Assembly: GCA_023443745.1 (NCBI GenBank) | Contig: JAEZTB010000058.1 | Location: 124,001-188,000, forward strand | DNA: 64,000 bases | Direction of reading: 5' to 3' | Source: Bacillota bacterium | GTDB lineage: Bacteria; Bacillota; Clostridia; DSM-8532 | Program-made: the position numbers and the translations under genes | Part shown: one piece after another, positions 34,533 to 43,676 of the stretch | Layout: each line of letters begins with the position of its first letter | Numbering within the stretch: position 1 is the first letter of the stretch | The notes under the pieces: model-generated | Told to the model about the DNA's origin: nothing | Databases searched by the model: none | What the model saw: the letters and a program-made list of their open reading frames with translations, nothing else

Positions 34533-36299
34533 TTATTTCTCCTGACTGCTCAGGGCTTCAATCTGAGATGAAAGCTCATCCTCTATCTGGTCATAGGCAG
34601 CCTTTATTTCATCTTGAGGTACAAACTTCATACGTCCTATCTTCTCTCTGACAGGCATTTTAAAGAGATCCTTAATATCGGCACCCTTTTTAATGGCCTC
34701 CTGAGATTTATAATAGAAGGAAAGTATGATTTTCAGCATTCTAAACTGCTTTTCCAGAGTTGAATAGGTATCGACTTCATTGAAGGCATTCTGCTGCAGA
34801 TAGTCCTCACGGATGGATCTTGCAGCTTCCAATGTCACGCGGTCGGTAGGTGAGAGCGCATCTACACCAACCAGACGTACAATTTCATCCAGTTCGGATT
34901 CCTCCTGAAGGATACGCATCATGTCGGCTCGGTACTTGTTCCAATCTCTCGAAATATTCTTGCGGTACCAATCCGATAATTTATCAGAATAGAGAGAATA
35001 GCTAATCAACCAGTTGATTGCGGGGAAATGCCGTCTGTAGGAGAGGTTGGAGTCCAGTCCCCAAAAGACCTTTACAATTCTCAAAGTAGCCTGTGTAACA
35101 GGCTCGGAGATATCGCCACCGGGAGGTGAAACAGCTCCGATAGCGCTTATTGCTCCTGACCTATCCCCGGAGCCCAGGGTCTTTACCTTACCCGCCCTTT
35201 CATAGAATTGGGACAAACGGGAGGACAAATATGCGGGATAACCTTCTTCACCGGGCATTTCTTCAAGACGACCCGACATTTCACGAAGAGCCTCGGCCCA
35301 ACGGGAGGTGGAATCCGCCATAAGTGCTACGGTGTAGCCCATGTCTCTGAAGTATTCTGCAATAGTAATACCTGTATAAATCGAGGCTTCACGAGCTGCA
35401 ACAGGCATGTCCGAGGTGTTGGCGATAAGCACAGTCCGTTTCATCAGTGACTGGCCCGTTTTGGGATCATGAAGCTCGGGGAATTCTCTCAAAACGTCTG
35501 TCATTTCGTTTCCGCGCTCACCACAGCCGATATAAACGACCAAGTCAGCCTCTGCCCACTTGGCAAGCTGGTGCTGAACAACGGTCTTACCGCTTCCGAA
35601 GGGGCCAGGAATAGCAGCCACACCACCCGAAGCGATGGGAAACAAAGTATCGATAATACGTTGGCCTGTAATGAGGGGTTCAGTGGGGGACATCTTTTCT
35701 TTATAAGGTCTTCCTTTACGTACGGGCCATTTTTGCATCATGGAAAGATCAGCGCTCTTTCCGTCATTTCCCTTGACCCGGGCTACAACAGCATCAACGG
35801 TAAAGTCCCCGGCTTCAATACTCTCAACGGTACCCTCAATACCAAAGGGCACAAGAATACGATGTTGGAAAACCTCATTCTCTTGAACTGTCCCAATGAT
35901 ATCTCCCGATATTACGGTATCACCCACTTTAACAGTAGGTACAAAGTGCCATTTTTTATCTCTATCCAGGGCCGTTATTTGGATACCGCGGGTGATATTG
36001 TTGCCCGAAGCAGTTCGTATGGATTCCAAAGGCCTCTGAATACCATCGAAAATATTCTCGATTAGGCCTGGTCCCAATTCGACACTTAGAGGAGCTCGAG
36101 TTGAAACCACCGGTTCACCAGGGCCCAGTCCGGAGGTTTCCTCATATACCTGAATGGAAGCCCTATCCTCATGGATTTCCAGAATCTCTCCAATCAAATT
36201 CATTTCCGATACATGCACAACGTCCAGCATGTTGCTGTCCCGCATGTTTTCTGCAATAACCAAAGGTCCCGACACCTTGACGATTCTGCCTTGATTCAT
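34533..36299 (-). CDS. ntpA: V-type ATPase subunit A (catalytic)
   Basis: A 588-residue catalytic subunit. The P-loop is GPFGSGKTVVQHQ (about 232-244), with CGERGNEMTDVLREFPEL and the SSRLSQFYERAGKV stretch. The non-homologous insertion typical of A subunits lies at about 115-190. I take the ATG at 36299 (MNQGRIVKVSGPLV) as the start, matching the family and the purine-rich GGAAAGAAG before it. It hydrolyses ATP to drive ion pumping, or can run in reverse. Confidence 0.97.
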   Translation of the reverse strand: MNQGRIVKVSGPLVIAENMRDSNMLDVVHVSEMNLIGEILEIHEDRASIQVYEETSGLGPGEPVVSTRAPLSVELGPGLIENIFDGIQRPLESIRTASGNNITRGIQITALDRDKKWHFVPTVKVGDTVISGDIIGTVQENEVFQHRILVPFGIEGTVESIEAGDFTVDAVVARVKGNDGKSADLSMMQKWPVRKGRPYKEKMSPTEPLITGQRIIDTLFPIASGGVAAIPGPFGSGKTVVQHQLAKWAEADLVVYIGCGERGNEMTDVLREFPELHDPKTGQSLMKRTVLIANTSDMPVAAREASIYTGITIAEYFRDMGYTVALMADSTSRWAEALREMSGRLEEMPGEEGYPAYLSSRLSQFYERAGKVKTLGSGDRSGAISAIGAVSPPGGDISEPVTQATLRIVKVFWGLDSNLSYRRHFPAINWLISYSLYSDKLSDWYRKNISRDWNKYRADMMRILQEESELDEIVRLVGVDALSPTDRVTLEAARSIREDYLQQNAFNEVDTYSTLEKQFRMLKIILSFYYKSQEAIKKGADIKDLFKMPVREKIGRMKFVPQDEIKAAYDQIEDELSSQIEALSSQEK

Positions 36300-36344
36300 C
36301 TTCTTTCCATTCCTTTCACATCCGTAGTTACCCAAGCTTAATGT

Positions 36345-36665
36345 TTAATCGTTTTGAGACAGGATGTCTGCGCCAACTGCCTTCTCGACACTTTCCTTCA
36401 CCGATCTCAAGCCAATTCCCAAAGATCCCTTGGTCCCAGGGATCAGAATAATGGCTGGAAAATAGCTATTTCTGTAGTTGGCAATCTCATCCATGATCAC
36501 AGAAGCTACATCCTCGGTAATATAGATGAGGGCATACCCCTCTTCAGCGAGCCTTGCGAGAAGGCCTACTGCTTCCTCTCTATTCTCGGCGGGATAAATG
36601 TCGAAGCCAATGGCCTTAAAGCCCAGGATACTATCCTTGTCCCCTATGACCGCAATCTTATGCAT
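36345..36665 (-). CDS. ntpG: V-type ATPase subunit F (NtpG)
   Basis: A 106-residue CheY-like stalk subunit that binds subunit D and activates the head. It opens MHKIAVIGDKDSILGFKAIGFD, the family's usual N-terminus, and has VIMDEIANYR followed by ILIPGTKGSLG. The start overlaps the end of subunit C by eight bases. Confidence 0.94.
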   Translation of the reverse strand: MHKIAVIGDKDSILGFKAIGFDIYPAENREEAVGLLARLAEEGYALIYITEDVASVIMDEIANYRNSYFPAIILIPGTKGSLGIGLRSVKESVEKAVGADILSQND

Positions 36666-37674
36666 AGCCCAACCTCAGCCTTTCCTTGATGGTCTCCTGT
36701 GATATTTTATTAGTTTTGCCTGTCATAATCAGGCGAGCGTTTTTGATCTCGGTTTCTTTAAAGAATAAGTACGCAACAACAGGCTTTACGCCAAAAATAT
36801 CATACTTGCTCTGTCCTAAAAAGACAATAATTGAATCCTCCAGAACCTTCTCAACTTCTGTAAGTCCATTGGGGTTTTTGACAACCGATGAGAGATCCTG
36901 GGAGAGCTTTTCAAGCCCGTTAGCTTTCATTGCATCAAAGAACTGCTCTATGTTCTTATCGGACAGTTCTTCAAAGATATTTTCCGGAAGCTTTCCACCT
37001 TTGACGAGAGCTCTTCTGATAAAATCCCCGGAGCGCGAAAGGAGCTTGGAACGAATAAACACTCTTATATTGGCACTATCAGATAATCTTTCTACAAGCT
37101 CAACAAGAAAAGGTTCTTCGGTTCTTTTCGCATCCTCCATCATATTCTCATAGCTGGCTCTGTCCAGTATAAAATCAATCGTCTGTGGATCCCCTGTTTG
37201 AGCGAAGGAATCCAGACACTCTGAAATGGCATCACCGAAAATTTGGGGAAGCTCAGAGAGTTTTCTTTCTGTTATGATCCTGATGAGTACTTCCGGTTTA
37301 ATGGTTCCTAAAGGAGAGAGACTCCTCTTGATATCCAAACCCAGGAATTCCGCTTTTAATATAAGCTTAGCATTCAGATAATCATACCGCCTCATAAAGA
37401 GGTGGGCGATCTCTGGGTCCGGAAGAATTTCAAACAGGAAGTCATAGGCCTTTTTATGCTCCGAAGAGAGGAGCACCTCAACATTTGCAGCCCCATCCTT
37501 GCTATTATCCAGGCGATCGGTACCATATCCGGATTCCATCAAAACCTTCATCGCATCCGAAGGATCCGATATGTCCAAGAGACGCTCCAATTTACTTCGG
37601 TTGATAAGCTTAGTCTCTATAGAGCGAATACGCGCTGTGGCATAAGCATAATCCTCTTCCCTGATTCTGGCCAT
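36658..37674 (-). CDS. ntpC: V-type ATPase subunit C (stalk-membrane connector)
   Basis: A 338-residue all-helical funnel subunit that joins the rotor shaft to the membrane ring. It begins with YAYATARIRSIETKLI, typical of NtpC/AtpC, and ends ARLIMTGKTNKISQETIKERLRLGYA. Length is normal. It overlaps subunit F by eight bases. The gap to the E gene upstream (112 bases) holds an imperfect tandem duplication. Confidence 0.95.
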   Translation of the reverse strand: MARIREEDYAYATARIRSIETKLINRSKLERLLDISDPSDAMKVLMESGYGTDRLDNSKDGAANVEVLLSSEHKKAYDFLFEILPDPEIAHLFMRRYDYLNAKLILKAEFLGLDIKRSLSPLGTIKPEVLIRIITERKLSELPQIFGDAISECLDSFAQTGDPQTIDFILDRASYENMMEDAKRTEEPFLVELVERLSDSANIRVFIRSKLLSRSGDFIRRALVKGGKLPENIFEELSDKNIEQFFDAMKANGLEKLSQDLSSVVKNPNGLTEVEKVLEDSIIVFLGQSKYDIFGVKPVVAYLFFKETEIKNARLIMTGKTNKISQETIKERLRLGYA

Positions 37675-37704
37675 AAAGACTCCTTTACTTACTTATACTT
37701 CGCA

Positions 37705-37800
37705 AGAACCTGATAAACTGCTGGTTAACCAGACCTTGCTGTTGGTTTAATCAGGACCTGATAAGCTGTTCACTTACAGAACCTTGTTACTGACGTAAAA
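37705..37800. repeat. Imperfect tandem duplication, period 48 bp
   Basis: Two copies start AGAACCTGATAAACTG (37705) and AGGACCTGATAAGCTG (37753), each followed about 30 bases on by ACCTTG. The first copy contains a perfect 12-base palindrome, CTGGTTAACCAG (37721-37732). The second runs into the 3' end of the E-subunit gene. Confidence 0.6.
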
Positions 37801-38389
37801 GTATAGCTGCAACTTCGGGCTCAAGAACCGGCCTTGCCAAGGTCATCAATACCTCAAGGGTGCAGTTGAGTTCCATGTCGCCATAACGAATAACAAAGCC
37901 ACCCCTTGATTTCAGGACATCCTCAGACAGACTGAGTTTAGCCTTTTTACCCGCCTTGGCAAGTTTATCATTCATTTGAGAGACAAAAGACTGTCCTAGA
38001 CGGCCCTTATCTCTTTCATTAAGCACGAGGGTCCCTGCCTCGTCCCGAGCTACGTCAACGAGAATTTCTTCCAACAACTGAACGTATTGGTCCTCCGGAA
38101 GAGCGGCAAGTCGTGCGAGAGCCGCATCAAACGCCTCATCTACACTGTCCTGTCGTGCTTTAAGTGCATTTTTCCTATCTTCTAATCCCGAGACAGCATT
38201 AAAACGTTGTTTGATTTGTATGGTTTCCTCTTTTGCTTTCTCGGTCATGACTGTAACTTTTTTAAAGGCTTCTTTTTCAGCGTTCCCTATGATGCTCTGG
38301 GCTTCATGCCTCGCATCCTCCAGGATCTTATTACACAAGTCCCTGGCATCCGCTAAAATCCTATCCTTGATTTTTTCGGCTCCATTCAT
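37787..38389 (-). CDS. ntpE: V-type ATPase subunit E (peripheral stalk)
   Basis: A 200-residue peripheral-stalk subunit. The first 75 residues form a long charged helix (ILADARDLCNKILEDARHEAQSIIGNAEKEA) that pairs with the NtpF/H subunit, and the C-terminal half is the globular cap binding the head (KSRGGFVIRYGDMELNCTLE). It lies 18 bases downstream of the K gene. Confidence 0.93.
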   Translation of the reverse strand: MNGAEKIKDRILADARDLCNKILEDARHEAQSIIGNAEKEAFKKVTVMTEKAKEETIQIKQRFNAVSGLEDRKNALKARQDSVDEAFDAALARLAALPEDQYVQLLEEILVDVARDEAGTLVLNERDKGRLGQSFVSQMNDKLAKAGKKAKLSLSEDVLKSRGGFVIRYGDMELNCTLEVLMTLARPVLEPEVAAILLRQ

Positions 38390-38407
38390 TGCTTAAGCCC
38401 CTTTGTT

Positions 38408-38878
38408 TTATATTTTACCCAACATGAGAATAGAGACTACAAGGCTCAAAATTGCAAACATTTCTACCATGAGGGCATAAATGATAGCACTACCAAGGGC
38501 TTCAGGTCTCTTTGAAATCAAGTGAATACCTGCAGTAGCCACTTTCCCCTGCCAAATAGCAGATACAAAACCTACAATACCTACAGGAAGTCCTACTGCA
38601 AAGAGAGCAAGTCCCTGTGCAAGGGTCAAATCCGGGCTCAGCTTGTTGCTGATGATCATAAAGGCGATAACGAATCCATAGATGGATTGGGTTGCAGGAA
38701 GGGCCTGCAGAATCATGGTAGCACTGAACTTACTGGGATCCTCAGCAACGACACCTGCAGCAGCCTGACCGGCAATACCGCAACCCTTTGATGAACCTAA
38801 AGCTGCAACCAGAAACGCAACGGCTGCTCCCATCAGAGCGTAAACAGTGGGATTTAAAAAGAGATCGACGAACTTCAT
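38408..38878 (-). CDS. ntpK: V-type ATPase subunit K (rotor ring proteolipid)
   Basis: A 156-residue proteolipid with four membrane helices in two hairpins, forming the rotor ring. The ion-site residues of the Na+-pumping Enterococcus hirae ring are all present and nearly at the same numbers: L60, T63 and Q64 in LPATQSIYGF, Q110 in WQGK and E139 in LMVEMFA. This points to Na+ rather than H+ as the coupling ion, though it is inferred from residues. Placed between I and E as in the ntp operon. Confidence 0.95.
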   Translation of the reverse strand: MKFVDLFLNPTVYALMGAAVAFLVAALGSSKGCGIAGQAAAGVVAEDPSKFSATMILQALPATQSIYGFVIAFMIISNKLSPDLTLAQGLALFAVGLPVGIVGFVSAIWQGKVATAGIHLISKRPEALGSAIIYALMVEMFAILSLVVSILMLGKI

Positions 38879-38904
38879 TTTTGTGTCCTCCTAATTATGA
38901 CTTA

Positions 38905-40908
38905 TTATGCTATATCCCGGACTTTCACGCCGGAATTTAGAAACTTGGATACCTCTGTTTTGACAATAATGTATTGTGTATTGGCTTTAAAGGGTTTAAA
39001 GGGTTCTCCTCCACCCTCCAGGAACTTACCAAAGAACTCCAGGAACTGCAGTCTACATGAATGGACATAGGCTCCTAAAGCATTGAGGGCAAAATTGATG
39101 GTGTGGCCGATAATCAATATAATACCTCCAGCAATGACCTTTATAACAACATTACTTCCAAAGGACATTGACAAGGTATTGACGATATCGCCAATAATAC
39201 TGGACGCAAGACCCAGGGCCAGTATTCTTGAGTAGGAGAGGCAGTCTCCAAAGAATGCGACCACATCATACAGCTTACCAACGCCGCCGAAAATTTTACC
39301 AAAGAGATTCTTCGAATGTCTTCCCTGGGTGAGCAGCAACAGGACAACACCCGCAATGAAGAGATAGGTTCCCACTTTGACAAAGCCGTCCAGGTTCGAT
39401 GTATCAATACCGGGTGCAAAGGGAAGCAGAATAAATACGAAGCCCGTAAAGAGAATATAAACCGTTAATACATCGAAAATCGCATCCCAAACCTGACCGC
39501 GTCGTATGAGGTTGAGGGCCTTCATAAAGAGTCCCACATACATGTGTATGATGCCGAATAAAATCGCCCAACTCATCATGAGCTCAGGGGTTTGGGTGGG
39601 TACGATCCACAGCGCGTACTTGGAAAGAGCTGCGATACCAAACCAGCTTCCGAACAGAAAACCGGCAAAAATGGTAGAAAGTCCGCAGAAGAAGAGTAGC
39701 TTGATAAAGCGTCTTGTACTGTCTTCCAGTCGGAATTTCTTGAGAATGATGCCGGTGGCAATGGCCATGATAAGTCCATAACCGCCGTCCCCAAGCATTA
39801 AGCCGAAGAAGAACAGATAGAAGGGCATCATAACAGCACTGGGATCAATTTCAGAGCTTGAAGGCAAGCCATACATATTCATAATGGGTGAGATAGCCTC
39901 TACTATCGGCCCATTCTTGAGAAGTACAGGGAATGCTTCGTCTTTTTCAGGTTCCTCGATTTCAACCGTGCAGAAGAAATGCTTGTCCAGATAGTCTTTA
40001 ACCTTTTCCGAGATATCAGCAGGCAACCAGCCCTTCAAAACAAACACTCTCTGAGTGGAAACCAGTCGGCTTCTGGCCTCGATCCTGGCCCGTTCCATCC
40101 GATAGCCGTCAGAAACGACCTCCAGACGCTCTCTTTCTGAAGCCAGATCCTTAATGGCAGCAAGCTTCTCCTCACGCGCTTTATTGAGGTCTTCCAGCCT
40201 TTTCTCAAAAAGCTCTTTACTTTCTTTAGCTGTTCCTTCTACATCTCTCAAGTTGATCCTGTTCCAGCCTAAATTCCTTAAAAAGGACATGACTTCGGCC
40301 TCACCGGCTTGATGAGCAATAATGGCGATATAGTGATGCTCACGGTCGCTTTTCCCTCTTAAAAGGACAGCTTCGGGGCATGCTTTGCCAAGCTCCTCTT
40401 CGACCTTCCCGAGATCAATAGTCCCTCCCAGGCTGCCTGTCATGCAGAAGGTATGACGTGTATTAATAATATTTAAAGGTATTTCGAGCTCCAACCAGGG
40501 ATTCAGCGAGTGCAAAAGGCTGTTAAGGCGATTTTCTTCACCCTTCATCCTTGATACTTCATCTTCGTACTGATTAATACGGTTTGCTTCGCCGATTACT
40601 TCTTCACTATGCTTCATTGCGCCGGAGTAATCTGCTTCCGTAACAATTCTTCGTGCAGAAAACATGGGCTTTTTTACAGGTACATAGCGTTTGAGAATTT
40701 CAATAGCCCGCGAAAGCTCCGCTAAATGAGAATCCATTTTGGTCAATTCATTTTGAACATTGGGGGTATGGGCTTTGTCCCGAATTTCCTCACTTGGTTC
40801 TTCCTGTCTGATATCTACAACACCAAGCCCCATCAGGGACTCCAAAAGAGACGAGCGTTCTTTATTAAGCCCCAGCACGGTGATCTTGTTCATTTTTACC
40901 ACTGCCAC
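38905..40908 (-). CDS. ntpI: V-type ATPase subunit I (membrane stator)
   Basis: A 667-residue stator. The N-terminal half is cytoplasmic and coiled-coil-rich (long helices at about 60-130 and 205-275). The C-terminal half has about seven or eight membrane segments, including MLGDGGYGL and the SYSRILALGLASSIIG helix that carries the stator Arg. It starts at a GTG (MAVVKMNKITVLG, like family members) and overlaps the H-subunit gene by 13 bases. Confidence 0.95.
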   Translation of the reverse strand: MAVVKMNKITVLGLNKERSSLLESLMGLGVVDIRQEEPSEEIRDKAHTPNVQNELTKMDSHLAELSRAIEILKRYVPVKKPMFSARRIVTEADYSGAMKHSEEVIGEANRINQYEDEVSRMKGEENRLNSLLHSLNPWLELEIPLNIINTRHTFCMTGSLGGTIDLGKVEEELGKACPEAVLLRGKSDREHHYIAIIAHQAGEAEVMSFLRNLGWNRINLRDVEGTAKESKELFEKRLEDLNKAREEKLAAIKDLASERERLEVVSDGYRMERARIEARSRLVSTQRVFVLKGWLPADISEKVKDYLDKHFFCTVEIEEPEKDEAFPVLLKNGPIVEAISPIMNMYGLPSSSEIDPSAVMMPFYLFFFGLMLGDGGYGLIMAIATGIILKKFRLEDSTRRFIKLLFFCGLSTIFAGFLFGSWFGIAALSKYALWIVPTQTPELMMSWAILFGIIHMYVGLFMKALNLIRRGQVWDAIFDVLTVYILFTGFVFILLPFAPGIDTSNLDGFVKVGTYLFIAGVVLLLLTQGRHSKNLFGKIFGGVGKLYDVVAFFGDCLSYSRILALGLASSIIGDIVNTLSMSFGSNVVIKVIAGGIILIIGHTINFALNALGAYVHSCRLQFLEFFGKFLEGGGEPFKPFKANTQYIIVKTEVSKFLNSGVKVRDIA

Positions 40909-41219
40909 GACTTATTCACAACCCTTCCCACAATATAGTCCACAGCTTCATCGAGCTTTTCCCTGGCTTTCACTCTGATTTGTTCATTGCTTTCAAAGTG
41001 TGCCCTCTCATGGTGCTTCCTTTCATCAAGAGCTTCAGTTCTGGCTTTCTGAAGGATGTCCTCAACCATTGTCTCTCCTTCAACAAGAGATTTTTCCATG
41101 ATTTCCTCAGCCTTTTTTCTAGCCTCGGTCAGAATTTCGAGAGATTGTTTTTTTGCTTCTTCCTCAAGTCTTAATGCCTCTTCCTCACTTTGAATGATGT
41201 CTTGGAGAATGCTGTCCAT
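40896..41219 (-). CDS. ntpF: V-type ATPase peripheral-stalk subunit (NtpF / H)
   Basis: A 107-residue, almost wholly helical and highly charged protein (LQDIIQSEEEALRLEEEAKKQSLEILTEARKKAEEIMEKS), as expected for the partner of subunit E in the peripheral stalk. It is the first gene of the nine-gene V-ATPase operon. The upstream neighbour is a diguanylate cyclase gene 18 bases away, so the operon may be read through from there. Confidence 0.88.
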   Translation of the reverse strand: MDSILQDIIQSEEEALRLEEEAKKQSLEILTEARKKAEEIMEKSLVEGETMVEDILQKARTEALDERKHHERAHFESNEQIRVKAREKLDEAVDYIVGRVVNKSWQW

Positions 41220-41237
41220 TCAAACCCTCCCATGGCG

Positions 41238-42455
41238 CTAAATTTTTGACACGCAGTTTCTGCCGTTATTTTTTGATTTATATAACGCTTCATCAGCTTT
41301 TCGAATAACATCATGATATGTTTTTAAAAGGTCGTTCTTTTGGGCAACTCCTATACTGACGGTAATATTAACGGTTTCTTTACTCTTTGCATATGAACTC
41401 GCGGTTTCTTTACTTTTATCGGCAGGATTGCTGATTTTTTTAGGCTTTTCCTTGGGACGATTGGCCGCTCTCAGAAAAAAAGGCCTTCTCTCAATTGCCT
41501 TGCGCATATGCTCAAGCTGTTGCATTATATCATTATAAGGCATTCCTGAAAACAGCACAACAAATTCCTCGCCTCCATAGCGAAAAACCTTGGCACGGCC
41601 CGAGGCTTTATTAAGAATTGAGGCTACCATTTTGAGTACCTCATCGCCCACATCATGCCCATATTTGTCATTAATATGCTTGAAATGGTCAAGATCAACC
41701 ATGGCAATGGCATATCGGCTTCTCAGCTTTAACAGCTCCTGTTCAAGAGCCCGGCGCGACAAAACACCTGTCAAGGTATCATAAAAAGCAAGAGAATACG
41801 ACATATCCAGCAATGCAATAACAACGATAACAAAGATGGCAGTGGTAAAAACGGCCACAAGCGGGGTACGATGCGCAAAATGAAGCGAAATATAAGAAGT
41901 CAGGAGAACCGCAACAAATATAAGATTAAGATATTGGTCCTTCAAGATATAGCTAGCCAGGAGTATGCAAATAGATATGATAAAAAGCACTACTGCAGGT
42001 GCATTAAGGCTGATGACCGCTTTGTTTATTCCGGTAGTTACAGGTACGCTTGACTTCCCCATCATATTAATAAAGACCCATATGATTTGAACCAGAACAA
42101 TAATGGCCTTGTTTCTGCCATAAGAGCTAACAACGCCTCTCTCCTTTGAAAAGCCCAACCATACGGCATTTAAGGGCAGCAGTATGCTGATAAAGGTTAC
42201 AACTTCATATAGCATTGGCGGTTTTGATTCCGCTATGTTCATAAGAATATACGTGAAAAGGATAAAACAAACCAGGAAAAAGGAATTGCTGTTTTGAAAC
42301 CAGACGCTCATAAAAAGAGCTAAAAGGGCAATGACATAAGGAAGAACCTTAATCAAGGATTGGACAGCGTCACCGAAAAGCTCGACCCTAGTGGCCATAG
42401 CCCAAGCAATCAGAAGAACTATAAATGGCGCAATCACTGTCGTAATCCTTCTCAT
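41238..42455 (-). CDS. Membrane GGDEF diguanylate cyclase with an unusual insertion
   Basis: A 405-residue protein that makes cyclic di-GMP. Residues 1-215 carry about seven membrane segments. The GGDEF domain (about 222-405) has DLDHFKHINDKYGHDVGD and the active site GGEEF at 294-298. The residues before it (ASGRAKVFRY) do not form the RxxD inhibitory site, so product inhibition is probably absent. A basic, repetitive insertion (about 331-361, with KSKET twice) sits before the ITVSIGVA strand. It lies 18 bases upstream of the V-ATPase operon and may be read together with it. Confidence 0.93.
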   Translation of the reverse strand: MRRITTVIAPFIVLLIAWAMATRVELFGDAVQSLIKVLPYVIALLALFMSVWFQNSNSFFLVCFILFTYILMNIAESKPPMLYEVVTFISILLPLNAVWLGFSKERGVVSSYGRNKAIIVLVQIIWVFINMMGKSSVPVTTGINKAVISLNAPAVVLFIISICILLASYILKDQYLNLIFVAVLLTSYISLHFAHRTPLVAVFTTAIFVIVVIALLDMSYSLAFYDTLTGVLSRRALEQELLKLRSRYAIAMVDLDHFKHINDKYGHDVGDEVLKMVASILNKASGRAKVFRYGGEEFVVLFSGMPYNDIMQQLEHMRKAIERRPFFLRAANRPKEKPKKISNPADKSKETASSYAKSKETVNITVSIGVAQKNDLLKTYHDVIRKADEALYKSKNNGRNCVSKI

Positions 42456-42636
42456 TTATCCTCTGTACCTCGCATTGAGATTAATTATCCGGGATACACT
42501 TCTATTCTACATAATTCTGTTTATTTATGCAACTTGGCAAATTTTTAAATTTAAAACCCCTTCTATTTGGATATATCGATTAGATACCATTTTTTCATAA
42601 TAAAGGGTGATATGAAGCTTTAATCAAAAGCTATTA

Positions 42637-42663
42637 TAAAAGGAAGGACTTAAAGTCCTTCCT
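42637..42663 (-). terminator. Terminator of the Cys-rich protein gene
   Basis: AGGAAGGACTT and AAGTCCTTCCT pair with a very short loop, followed on the minus strand by TTTTAT. It starts right after the stop codon. Confidence 0.8.
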
Positions 42664-42664
42664 C

Positions 42665-43510
42665 TTAAACTCTATGTTCTTCCAGCCCGGGGAAATCAAA
42701 TTTCTGTGGGGGGAAGAACTGATCCAGCGGGAATTCGATGGTGTCAAAGATTTCGCAAGGATTCTCATCAGTAGAGGTAATGCACTCCTTGTTGGGGTAG
42801 CAGAAATTGAAGGCAGGAATTAAGAGCTGGACAAGGCGCACAAGCTTAATGATTGAGAATAATCCAAGAGTAATGACTACTCTTCTCTGTGGGCCTATCA
42901 AGGCACTAACCTCGCTTCTTTCATCATCGCATCCGCAGTGGTGCTTATCATGTACTCTCTTAACACGGGTATTCAGAACCAACGGCTCAGCAACCTCAAC
43001 CTTGATGATGGGGAGGTTATCCTGTTCTACCAAGCCACCGCAGCCATCGTTGCATCCCTCACAATTAATTGGCGTATTGCTGTGCGGATCCACACTCTTA
43101 AAGATCTTAATTTTGCCCTCAGATCCAAAGAGAATGACAGTCTTTGAAAACCACACAAAGCCTATCTTTGGAGTGGAATTCACGATGTTGCCTGTTACAT
43201 CCTTGTAGCAGAATTCAACTGCTACACGAATCTTGTATCGTACATTAACAGTAAAGAAGCCTCTTTTAAAAGGAACATCCTCAATATCAGCCAGTATTGC
43301 TACCACTTCGGCATCTTTTGTTTTTACCTTGATTGCATTGTTAATGAGATCTTGTACGTTATCGACAAAGTCAACTACCGCATCTTCAATACAATCCTTT
43401 TCCCGGCAATTGTCATATACTTTTTCTACATGAACACAAACGGCTTCGCGTAGCTTGCATATGTCTTCGCCACCTATAAGTCCCGGAACGACTTGATCTT
43501 TGCAGCCCAT
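42665..43510 (-). CDS. Cys-rich protein of unknown function, Clostridia type
   Basis: A 281-residue soluble protein with no signal peptide. It opens MGCKDQVVPGLIGGEDICKLREAVCVHVEKVYDNCREKDCIED and has later Cys clusters (CEGCNDGCGG, HHCGCDD, NPCEIFD); about 19 Cys in all. I recall similar unnamed proteins in spore-forming Clostridia, with the CREKDC and PFKRGFFTV stretches conserved; a role in the spore coat or exosporium is a guess. The start at 43510 is supported by GGAGG nine bases before; a longer frame starting 123 bases upstream has no ribosome site. It is divergent from the next gene. Confidence 0.72.
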   Translation of the reverse strand: MGCKDQVVPGLIGGEDICKLREAVCVHVEKVYDNCREKDCIEDAVVDFVDNVQDLINNAIKVKTKDAEVVAILADIEDVPFKRGFFTVNVRYKIRVAVEFCYKDVTGNIVNSTPKIGFVWFSKTVILFGSEGKIKIFKSVDPHSNTPINCEGCNDGCGGLVEQDNLPIIKVEVAEPLVLNTRVKRVHDKHHCGCDDERSEVSALIGPQRRVVITLGLFSIIKLVRLVQLLIPAFNFCYPNKECITSTDENPCEIFDTIEFPLDQFFPPQKFDFPGLEEHRV

Positions 43511-43676
43511 TGTATCGGTCCTCCATTTCAGATTAATTGCCTTCACATTGTCATAATATGCCTTTTGACTGAATTGGTTACTGTTGGTCATATTCATCAA
43601 GGGACATAAATAAGCATTATATTGGCAAGCCATTGAAATGCTTCATGATATATTTTATATAAAGGGGTTGTGTGAT

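Noticed and set aside
43511..43633. 41-residue N-terminal extension of the Cys-rich protein
   Set aside because: No ribosome site; the shorter start has GGAGG at good distance and the extension looks like promoter DNA.
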